Notes: a model not told the origin generated them from the letters alone. A DNA stretch of 13,996 nt from CAZWUZ01 sp964637655 [NCBI: uncultured bacterium] (GCA_964637655.1 CAZWUZ010000070.1:1-13996), one strand, 5' to 3'; positions 8,023 through 13,996 are shown, counted from the first letter of the stretch. A program made the numbers and translations.

Positions 8023-8536
8023 GAGCAAAGTCCATAACAGCGGTTTTACCACGGAGCACACGGAGAGCACAGAGATAACCATCCGTGAGGGACCGGCCCT
8101 GCGGGCGGCAGCAAAAAGGCCCCTCACCCGGCGCGTACGCGCCGCCCTCTCCCGCTACCGCGGGCGAGGGGAAACCATGAACACCGTCAGCACCTGAACG
8201 CTCCGTGTACTCCGTGTGCTCCGTGGTCACGCCGTTGCCGTGCTCTGTGTGCTCTGCGTGCTCTGTGGTGCACGTTGTGGGCAGTTGCATGGTGCGTGCT
8301 GCGATGCAGGCAGTGTGGCGACGCTCCGTGTACTCCGTGTACTCCGTGTGCTCCGCGGTCACGCCATGACCGTGCTCTGTGTGCTCTGTGTGCTCTGCGT
8401 GCTCTGTGGTGCAAGTTGTGGGCAGTTGCATGGTGCGTGCTGCGGTGCAGGCAGTGTGGCGACGCTCCGTGTACTCCGTGGTCACGCCATGGCCGTACTT
8501 TGTGTGCTCGGCGGTGCAAGCCGTATAGGAAGTCAT
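8015..8536 (-). CDS. Possible repeat-encoded bridging ORF between bioB and bioF
   Basis: A 173-codon frame, open across the whole repeat-filled bioB-bioF gap. Its ATG overlaps the bioB stop codon (ATGA, 8533-8536) and its TGA lies 8 bp inside bioF, the same 4- and 8-bp overlaps as the other junctions of this operon. The predicted peptide is low complexity: about 115 residues rich in Thr/Glu/His/Tyr/Ala (TEHTEYTE, AEHTEH, AARTMQLPTTCTTE repeated), then a translation of the palindromic element (FPSPAVAGEGG). I recognise no domain and the peptide may have no function. Translation itself could matter, by carrying ribosomes from bioB to bioF. The alternative is that the frame is open by chance: the repeat units are multiples of 3 bp and stop-poor, and several other frames here are also open. 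Confidence 0.3.
   Translation of the reverse strand: MTSYTACTAEHTKYGHGVTTEYTERRHTACTAARTMQLPTTCTTEHAEHTEHTEHGHGVTAEHTEYTEYTERRHTACIAARTMQLPTTCTTEHAEHTEHGNGVTTEHTEYTERSGADGVHGFPSPAVAGEGGAYAPGEGPFCCRPQGRSLTDGYLCALRVLRGKTAVMDFAHG
8048..8074 (-). repeat. Inverted copy of the CTCCGTGTG 9-mer repeat next to bioF
   Basis: On the minus strand this reads ctctgtgct, ctccgtgtg, ctccgtggt: three 9-mers of the same family as the array at 8198-8520 but in opposite orientation. Positions 8048-8065 (accacggagcacacggag) are an exact 18-bp inverted repeat of 8210-8227. The two could pair or could mark the ends of a mobile, MITE-like unit that includes the palindromic element between them. Confidence 0.75.
8113..8171 (-). 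terminator. Branched palindrome followed by T5, terminator- or attenuator-like
   Basis: Read in the bioB direction, an outer arm CCCCTCGCCC (8162-8171) can pair with GGGTGAGGGG (8120-8129, one G-T pair), directly followed by CC and TTTTT (8113-8117). Inside lies a perfect 14-bp palindrome GGCGCGTACGCGCC (8130-8143). The same 5' arm can instead pair with its neighbour GCGGGAGAGGG (8145-8155) across a 4-base loop (8156-8159), with one mismatch. The two pairings exclude each other. CCCTC...GAGGG palindromes of this type are widely dispersed repetitive elements, so a regulatory role is not established. Confidence 0.5.
8198..8520. repeat. Nested tandem repeat array, 9-mers inside 123/141-bp units
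   Basis: Three units start with acgctccgtgta: A 8198-8320 (123 bp), B 8321-8461 (141 bp) and C from 8462, which loses similarity after about 8520. Each unit has arm 1 (9-mers of the form ctccgtgtR ending in ctccgYggt), a 15-bp spacer beginning cacgcc, and arm 2 (9-mers ctctgYgtg ending in ctctgtggt). A and B then share a tail of about 50 bp containing gttgtgggcagttgcatggt. Copies per arm are 3 and 3 in A (8201-8227, 8243-8269), 4 and 4 in B (8324-8359, 8375-8410), and 2 and 2 in C (8465-8482, 8498-8515). It is not a CRISPR: the repeats are 9-mers, the spacers are near-identical, and no cas gene is near. Confidence 0.9.
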
Positions 8537-9456
8537 CGCGAAGCGCGCCAGAGACGACGGATGTCGGCAATGAGACGCTCATCGTCCTGAGGGGCGCGTC
8601 CTTTGACCGTCAGGTAGCCGCCGATCATCATACCGTTGGCGCCCGCCATGAACGCCGCACCCTGCCAGTCCTTGAGCACCGTCTCGCGTCCCGCGGCAAG
8701 ACGGATGGTTGCTTCCGGGCGCAGCAGGCGGAGCATGGCGATGAAACGCAGTGCGTCGGGAGCGGGCAGCGGCGGCTGTTTGGCGAGCGGCGTGCCGGGC
8801 ACCCCGACGAGGATATTGACCGGAATGGAATCGACGCCGCTCTGCGCCAGTTCGAGGGCGAACTGCAGGCGGGCGGCCGCGGTTTCGCCCAAGCCGATGA
8901 TCCCGCCACTGCACACCGGCAATCCCGCCTCCTGCGCGGCGGCGACAGTTCGCACCCGTTCGCGGTAGGCGTGGGTGGTGACGATGCGCCGGTAGTGGCG
9001 CTCCGCGGTTTCGAGATTGTGATGGTAGCGCGTGATGCCCGCCGCTTTCAGTTCCGCCAGTTCGCTGCGGGTCAGGCAGCCGAGCGAGGCACAGACGCGG
9101 ATGCCCACCTGCGCGCGGATGGCAGCAACCGCATCAGCGACAGCCGCCAGTTCTTTGGCGGTCAGCCGGTTGCCGCTGGTGACGATGCCAAAACGTTTCG
9201 CCCCGAGTTTCTTCGCCCGCCGCGCGGCGGCAAGCAGTTCACCCTTTCGCAGCAGCGGGTGGACGGGCACCCCGGTGCGGTGACGGGCGGCCTGCGCGCA
9301 GAAACGGCAATCCTCGCTGCAGCGCCCCGACTTGGCGTTGACTATGGCACAGAGGTCGAGGCGGTCACCTGCGTGTGCGCGACGCGCCGCATCGGCACGC
9401 TGCATCAGTTCGGGCAGTGGCAGCCGCCACAGACGTCGGGCGGTATGAGCGTTCAT
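8533..9456 (-). CDS. bioB: Biotin synthase, variant lacking the first auxiliary-cluster cysteine
   Basis: 307 residues, slightly short for BioB (about 320-345). This radical-SAM enzyme inserts sulfur into dethiobiotin, the last step of biotin synthesis. The [4Fe-4S]/SAM motif SGRCSEDCRFCAQ carries Cys46, Cys50 and Cys53. YHHNLET (144-150), VCSGGIIGLGET (181-192, Cys182), SIPVNILVGVPGTPL (210-224) and IRLAAGRE (251-258) are the substrate and cluster regions. Cys122 and Cys182 match E. coli Cys128 and Cys188, and the arginine of the IRLAAGR strand is kept. The position of E. coli Cys97 reads FGIVTSG (89-95), with Gly90 in place of Cys, and an extra Cys127 is present. The start is supported by GGGAGGAA (9460-9467) and a promoter immediately upstream. 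It heads the minus-strand biotin cluster. Confidence 0.95.
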   Translation of the reverse strand: MNAHTARRLWRLPLPELMQRADAARRAHAGDRLDLCAIVNAKSGRCSEDCRFCAQAARHRTGVPVHPLLRKGELLAAARRAKKLGAKRFGIVTSGNRLTAKELAAVADAVAAIRAQVGIRVCASLGCLTRSELAELKAAGITRYHHNLETAERHYRRIVTTHAYRERVRTVAAAQEAGLPVCSGGIIGLGETAAARLQFALELAQSGVDSIPVNILVGVPGTPLAKQPPLPAPDALRFIAMLRLLRPEATIRLAAGRETVLKDWQGAAFMAGANGMMIGGYLTVKGRAPQDDERLIADIRRLWRASR

Positions 9457-9474
9457 CAGTTCCTCCCGTGCGGC

Positions 9475-9503
9475 ATTGTACCCGTCCCTGCCGCCGGCGT
9501 CAA
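9475..9503 (-). promoter_or_regulatory. Sigma70-type promoter of the biotin cluster
   Basis: On the minus strand, -35 TTGACG (9498-9503) and -10 TACAAT (9475-9480) are separated by exactly 17 bp; each matches consensus at five of six bases. Transcription would begin near 9468, giving a leader of only about 12 nt that still contains the GGGAGG ribosome-binding site of bioB. I see no BirA-type palindrome (TTGTAAACC...GGTTTACAA) over it. Confidence 0.75.
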
Positions 9504-9509
9504 TCGCCC

Positions 9510-9538
9510 GCGACAGCCCACCCGTGGTATGGTACTAT
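9510..9538 (+). promoter_or_regulatory. Possible promoter of the sensor kinase gene
   Basis: A weaker pair, GCGACA (9510-9515) and TACTAT (9533-9538), with 17-bp spacing and four of six matches in each box. The expected start, about 7 nt after the -10 box, falls on the A of the kinase ATG at 9545, which has no Shine-Dalgarno sequence upstream. A leaderless mRNA would explain both facts. The element lies back to back with the bioB promoter. Confidence 0.4.
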
Positions 9539-9544
9539 CGTCAT

Positions 9545-11926
9545 ATGCTGAAAGTCCTGCTGGCCTGCCTCCTGACCCTTACCGCAGTCAGCACCGCCGC
9601 GGCGCGCCCGGTGATCACGTCCGGCTGCGAGTACGACTACCCGCCATTCTGCATCGTCAATCCGGACAGCAGCGTCGACGGTTTCTCGGTCGAACTCCTG
9701 CGCGCCGCGCTGCGGGAAATGGGGCATGAGGTCAGTTTCACGGTCGGTTCGTGGATGGAAGTCAAGCAGCTGCTTGCCGACCGTCGCATCCAGGTCCTCC
9801 CGCTGGTCGGGCGCACCCCGGAACGCGAAGCACTCTACGACTTTACCGTCCCCTACCTGACCATGCACGGTGCGCTAATCGTGCGCGAGGGGAGCACCAT
9901 CCGCACGGTTGCCGACCTGAACGGCAAACGGGTGGCGGTGCTGGCCGGGGACAACGCCGAGGAGTTTGCGCGCCGCGCTGTGCCCGGCGCGGTCATTACG
10001 GCAACGACCACTTCGACTGAGGCGCTGCAGCAGCTTGCCGCCGGCGGGCAGGATGCGGTCATCATGCAGAAACTGCTCGCGCTGCAACTCATGCGGCAGC
10101 AGCATATCTCCGGGCTGACCGTGGCGGGTATGCCGCTCACCACGGGGTTCACCCAGTCGTTCTGTTTCGCGGTGGCCAAGGGTGACCATCGCCTGCTCGG
10201 TGTGCTCAACGAAGGCCTGGCACTGGTTATCGCCAACGGCACCTACGCGCATTTGCAGGCAAAGTGGTTTGCCCCGCTCGAGGCGCAGTCGCGGCGCACG
10301 CTGGTCATCGGCGGTGATGCCAACTACCCGCCCTACGAGTTCCTCGACGAAGAGGGGAAGCCGGCGGGCTACAACGTCGACCTGAGTCGCGCGCTGGCCG
10401 CGCATCTCGGTATGCCGGTGGAAATTCGGCTCGGGGAGTGGAACGAAATACGCGACGCGCTGGCCCGCGGCGAAATCGACGCCATCCACGGCATGTTCTA
10501 TCTGCCCGAACGGCGCGCAACATTCGATTTTTCCGCTCCGCATACGGTGGTCAGCCATGCGGTCGTCACGCGGCGCGACGGGCCCGACCTGCGCACCCTC
10601 GCCGATCTGGCCGGCCGCCGCGTCATCGTCATGCGCGGTGATATTATGGAAGACGTCGCCCGGACGCACGGACTGGGCGACCGCCTGACGGTCGCCGGCT
10701 CGCTGACGGAAGTGCTGCGCCTGCTGGCGTCCGGGGCGCATGACGCCGCGCTGGTGGCGCGCATTCCCGCACTCGCCTGCATCGCCGCCGGCCGCCTAAA
10801 CAACCTGCGGGTGCCTGAGGAATCGGTGTTTTCGCCCGAGTACTGCTACGCGGTGCGGCAGGGTGACGCCGCCCTGCTGGCGCGGCTGGACGAGGCGCTC
10901 AGCGCGGTAAAAGCGTCGGGCGACTACCGGCGCATTTACACGAAGTGGCTCGGCGTGCACGAGCAGCGCGGCACTGACTGGCTGACCATCATCCGCTATG
11001 TAGCACTCGCGCTTATTCCCGTCTTCCTGCTCCTCCTCGGTTCCATGCTCTGGTCGCGCGCACTGCGCCGGCAGGTGACGCAGCGCACAGCGGAACTGCA
11101 GCACGAAATCGGCGAACGGCAGCGGGCGCAGGAGGAACTGCAACAGCATACGCATCACCTCGAGCGGCTGGTGCAGGAGAAGAGCCTGCAACTGACCGTG
11201 CAGGGGCGCACCGCGCTGCTCGGCAAGATCGCCGCGGGTATCGCCCACGATCTCAACAACCCGCTGAGCATCGTCAGCGGCAACCTGCAGATGCTCGAAC
11301 TGCTGTGCGGACAGTTTACGGCTGTTCCTCCCGGTACGACCCGGCACACCGACCTGCAGCACGGCATCGCCGCGGCGCTGACCGACGCCCGATCGGGCTG
11401 CGCGCGCATTATCGAGACCTGCGACCGCCTGCGTCGTTTTGCCCGCCCGGTGCACGACGTGCGCGAACCGTTCGACCTCAACGAGGCGCTCAAAACCGCG
11501 GTTATCGTGACGCGCGACCAGTGGAAGAAACAGTGCGGGGAAATCGATGCCGTGTACCACCCGCAGCCGCTGACGGTATACGGCACGGAAAACGACATTG
11601 CCCATGTGCTCTCCAACCTGCTCGACAATGCCGCCGACGCCATCGCGCCGGGCGGAAACATCAGCGTCAATTGCGCCCCTGCTGCAGACGGCCGGTACGC
11701 GGTGGTCACCGTCAGCGACAACGGGCCGGGCATTCCCGCCGCGTACCGCGCGCAGGTCGGGCACTCACCGTTTACCACCAAGCCGCCCGAGCACGGGACC
11801 GGGCTCGGCCTGCAACTCAGTTACGATCTGGTGCACGACCATGGCGGCACTATCGCGTTCACCACCAGTGACCGCGGGACGACGTTTACTGTCACGCTGC
11901 CGCTGTACCCGGAGACGGCACCGTGA
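9545..11926 (+). CDS. BvgS-like sensor histidine kinase with two periplasmic SBP_bac_3 domains
   Basis: 793 residues from the ATG at 9545, chosen because it gives a clean signal peptide (1-20, ending TAAA). The frame is open back to a TTG at 9476 but without homology. Two periplasmic solute-binding (Venus-flytrap, family 3) domains follow, about 22-245 (CEYDYPPFCIV, NGTYAHLQAKWF) and 252-470 (GDANYPPYEFLDEEGKPAGY, SGDYRRIYTKWL). These folds usually bind amino acids or other small polar ligands. One transmembrane helix at 481-503 and a coiled coil (about 508-550) lead to the kinase. The HisKA box is AAGIAHDLNNPLS with phospho-acceptor His568, the N box is ENDIAHVLSNLLDNAADAI (682-700), G1 is DNGPGI (725-730), the F box is FTTK (743-746) and G2 is GTGLGLQ (751-757). 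Unlike BvgS it has no PAS, receiver or HPt domain. It overlaps the response-regulator start as GTGA. Confidence 0.92.
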   Translation: MLKVLLACLLTLTAVSTAAARPVITSGCEYDYPPFCIVNPDSSVDGFSVELLRAALREMGHEVSFTVGSWMEVKQLLADRRIQVLPLVGRTPEREALYDFTVPYLTMHGALIVREGSTIRTVADLNGKRVAVLAGDNAEEFARRAVPGAVITATTTSTEALQQLAAGGQDAVIMQKLLALQLMRQQHISGLTVAGMPLTTGFTQSFCFAVAKGDHRLLGVLNEGLALVIANGTYAHLQAKWFAPLEAQSRRTLVIGGDANYPPYEFLDEEGKPAGYNVDLSRALAAHLGMPVEIRLGEWNEIRDALARGEIDAIHGMFYLPERRATFDFSAPHTVVSHAVVTRRDGPDLRTLADLAGRRVIVMRGDIMEDVARTHGLGDRLTVAGSLTEVLRLLASGAHDAALVARIPALACIAAGRLNNLRVPEESVFSPEYCYAVRQGDAALLARLDEALSAVKASGDYRRIYTKWLGVHEQRGTDWLTIIRYVALALIPVFLLLLGSMLWSRALRRQVTQRTAELQHEIGERQRAQEELQQHTHHLERLVQEKSLQLTVQGRTALLGKIAAGIAHDLNNPLSIVSGNLQMLELLCGQFTAVPPGTTRHTDLQHGIAAALTDARSGCARIIETCDRLRRFARPVHDVREPFDLNEALKTAVIVTRDQWKKQCGEIDAVYHPQPLTVYGTENDIAHVLSNLLDNAADAIAPGGNISVNCAPAADGRYAVVTVSDNGPGIPAAYRAQVGHSPFTTKPPEHGTGLGLQLSYDLVHDHGGTIAFTTSDRGTTFTVTLPLYPETAP

Positions 11927-12357
11927 GCGTCCGCACCCTTGAACAGGCGCAGATCCTGATACTCGACGATGAACCGGCCAACCGCCGCATGCTGGCGATG
12001 CATTTCCGCCTGCTCGCCGGCTGCCCGGCGGCACACCTGTACGAGGCGGCGACACTCGCTGAGGCGTTCGCCCACCGCGACCGTTTGCGCGGGGAGGGGC
12101 AGACGCTCGATGTCTGTGTCGTTGACTACCTGCTGGCGGGTGAGACGGGCATCGATTTTCTGCGCCAGCTGCGGGATAACGACCCGGTGCAGTTTGCGCG
12201 CACAGTCAGGGTGATCGTGACGGGGTGCAGCATGCCCGGCGAACTTGACGTGCTGCAGCACGCCGCGGATGAACTGCAGGCGCCGGTGCTGACCAAGCCG
12301 TTCGTCCTCGCGAAACTCGAAACGCTGCTGCGGGAGAAACTCGCCGCCCTTACGTGA
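11923..12357 (+). CDS. Stand-alone receiver-domain response regulator
   Basis: 144 residues from GTG at 11923, overlapping the kinase stop (GTGA), with GGAG at 11911-11914. It is a single receiver domain with the acidic pair Asp15/Asp16, phospho-acceptor Asp68 (CVVDYLLAGETGIDFL), Thr100 (VIVTG) and Lys125-Pro126 (LTKPF). There is no DNA-binding or enzymatic output domain after about residue 140, so it probably acts by protein-protein contact or as one step of a phosphorelay, with the upstream kinase as its partner. It ends 8 bp inside the convergent gene on the other strand. No transcriptional effector for this pair is visible in the window. Confidence 0.9.
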   Translation: MSVRTLEQAQILILDDEPANRRMLAMHFRLLAGCPAAHLYEAATLAEAFAHRDRLRGEGQTLDVCVVDYLLAGETGIDFLRQLRDNDPVQFARTVRVIVTGCSMPGELDVLQHAADELQAPVLTKPFVLAKLETLLREKLAALT

Positions 12358-12853
12358 CCGGAGCTGTGGCGGGCACGACCCACGCCTCGCTGCCGGGAAT
12401 GTGCGCCTCCAGATTCTGCTTGAGCGTGGTGCAGCACTCCTGCACGCGCGCCATCGGCTGCTGCGGGTCGAAAGAGAGGAACACCTCGATGAAGAGGTGC
12501 GGCCCGACGCGGCGCGTGCGGATCCCCTGCAGCTGCGTGTAGTCGTCGAATCGCGCCGCCAGTTCGCGCAGTACCGCCAGCTGGACGGACTCTTTGACCT
12601 TCCCGCTGACGCGGAAACGGTACCAGAGCACGGCATCGGCGGCGACGAGGCAGGCATTGAACCCGTACAGATACGTTACCCAGTCGAAATTGTGCAGCAC
12701 CTTGTGCACGATGCCGAAGAGATAGCCGGTGATGATGATATAGAGGAAGACGACGCTTTTCCCCTCGACCGTGCGGCTGCGCAGGGTCTTGATGATGGAA
12801 ACCGGCCAGCTGGCGGCGAAACAGACCAGCATCGTTATTTCGAACACACTCAT
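12350..12853 (-). CDS. Small membrane protein: PQ-loop/SemiSWEET-like helices fused to a CDF-type cytoplasmic domain
   Basis: 167 residues. The ATG at 12853 is preceded by GGGAGG at about 9-bp spacing (12863-12868). Three transmembrane helices (about 3-22, 33-51 and 59-78) are linked by SIIKTLRSRTVEGKS (19-33), which resembles the loop after the first helix of PQ-loop/SemiSWEET proteins (proline at 17 with an IIKT-type continuation). Residues 93-160 look like the C-terminal dimerisation domain of cation diffusion facilitators (ZT_dimer): helix AVLRELAARFDDYTQLQGI, strand TRRVGPHLFIEVFLSFDP, helix PMARVQECCTTLKQNLEAHI and a last strand. The six-helix metal-transport domain of true CDF proteins is absent. 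Both domain calls rest on pattern recognition. A role in metal sensing or small-solute movement is a guess. It converges on and overlaps the response regulator by 8 bp. Confidence 0.7.
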   Translation of the reverse strand: MSVFEITMLVCFAASWPVSIIKTLRSRTVEGKSVVFLYIIITGYLFGIVHKVLHNFDWVTYLYGFNACLVAADAVLWYRFRVSGKVKESVQLAVLRELAARFDDYTQLQGIRTRRVGPHLFIEVFLSFDPQQPMARVQECCTTLKQNLEAHIPGSEAWVVPATAPVT

Positions 12854-12879
12854 TCGCTGATGCCTCCCTAAGCAGATAC

Positions 12880-12908
12880 AATATAGCATAGGCGCTCAAT
12901 ACTGTCAT
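12880..12908 (-). promoter_or_regulatory. Promoter of the PQ-loop/CDF-like gene
   Basis: On the minus strand, -35 ATGACA (12903-12908) and -10 TATATT (12880-12885) are spaced 17 bp, each with five of six consensus matches. Transcription would start near 12873, about 20 nt before the ATG, leaving room for the GGGAGG ribosome-binding site. It diverges from the hppA promoter, with 23 bp between the two -35 boxes. Confidence 0.65.
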
Positions 12909-12931
12909 GCCGCGTGCCGATAAGAAAGGCA

Positions 12932-12960
12932 TTGACAAGTCGTCGTGTGTCTGTTATAAT
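12932..12960 (+). promoter_or_regulatory. Perfect-consensus sigma70 promoter of hppA
   Basis: TTGACA (12932-12937), exactly 17 bp, then TATAAT (12955-12960): six of six in both boxes. Transcription would start near 12967, giving a leader of about 78 nt. The leader contains a CCGCGC-GTG-GCGCGG hairpin (12993-13007) and an AAAGGAG ribosome-binding site (13031-13037) before the ATG. Confidence 0.9.
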
Positions 12961-13044
12961 AGTTTGGCTGCTGTGGAATTAGCCAATTGCACCCGCGCGT
13001 GGCGCGGCGACCGCATATATCAGGAGACCCAAAGGAGCATACGG

Positions 13045-13996
<952 letters not shown>

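Noticed and set aside
8023-8112. A separate promoter for bioF
   Set aside because: Boxes such as TGTTAT and GTTATC occur on the minus strand, but none has an acceptable -35 at 16-18 bp.
8023-8127. N-terminal extension of BioF
   Set aside because: The extra residues translate the inverted repeat copy, and BioF homology begins at the ATG at 8022.
8198-8520. CRISPR array
   Set aside because: The repeats are 9-mers nested in longer direct repeats, the intervening segments are near-identical rather than unique, and no cas gene is present.
8187-8582. A second open minus-strand frame through the repeats (131 codons)
   Set aside because: It starts inside bioB in another frame, ends before bioF and gives only His/Arg/Ala repeat peptide. 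Only the 8015-8536 frame fits both junctions.
9474-9510. BirA (biotin repressor) operator over the bioB promoter
   Set aside because: One partial half-site (TTGTAC) is present, but there is no GGTTTACAA-like partner at the required spacing.
8275-9729. A 484-codon plus-strand open frame across the repeats and antisense to bioB
   Set aside because: It runs antisense through a clear BioB and into the start of the kinase gene, has Arg/Gly/Gln-rich composition without a domain, and is open because of high GC and stop-poor repeats.
12126-12938. A 270-codon minus-strand frame overlapping the response regulator
   Set aside because: It is a frame shadow: the residues are low complexity, and both the receiver domain and the 12350-12853 protein are better supported.

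Overview
This 14 kb window is high-GC (roughly two thirds G+C by eye) and comes from a Gram-negative bacterium: it encodes a lipoprotein outer-membrane efflux channel and genes with classical sigma70-type promoters. The BioB variant, which lacks one cluster cysteine in the way seen in strict anaerobes, and the membrane pyrophosphatase suggest an anaerobe or facultative anaerobe. Interspersed CTCCGTGTG-type 9-mer repeats and CCCTC/GAGGG palindromes are common in PVC-group, delta-proteobacterial and other environmental genomes. I cannot place the phylum with confidence.

Left two thirds (1-9456, minus strand): one long cluster that starts at a strong promoter (TTGACG-17-TACAAT) just upstream of bioB. 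The order is bioB, a 510-bp repeat-filled interval, bioF, a BioH-like esterase, bioC, bioD, bioA, a three-helix membrane protein of unknown function, a TolC/NodT-like lipoprotein, and a degenerate Na/Pi-cotransporter-like membrane protein cut by the left edge. BioC and the BioH-like esterase make the pimeloyl moiety. BioF, BioA, BioD and BioB then convert pimeloyl-ACP (or -CoA) to biotin. From bioF to the membrane protein every junction overlaps by 4 or 8 bp, so translation is probably coupled throughout.

The bioB-bioF interval (8023-8532) is the most unusual stretch. It holds nested tandem repeats, an inverted copy of the same repeat and a terminator-like branched palindrome. It is nevertheless spanned by one 173-codon open frame that starts on the bioB stop codon (4-bp overlap) and ends 8 bp inside bioF. 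The seven junction overlaps therefore read 4, 8, 4, 8, 4, 8, 4.

Centre-right (9457-12357, plus strand): an 88-bp divergent promoter region, then a BvgS-like sensor kinase with two periplasmic amino-acid-binding-type domains, coupled by a GTGA overlap to a stand-alone receiver protein.

Right end: a convergent minus-strand gene for a small protein that appears to fuse a PQ-loop/SemiSWEET-like three-helix segment to the cytoplasmic dimerisation domain of CDF metal transporters. Divergent from it is a membrane-bound ion-pumping pyrophosphatase (hppA), preceded by a perfect consensus sigma70 promoter and truncated by the window edge. I see no tRNA, rRNA, CRISPR array, transposase or phage gene.
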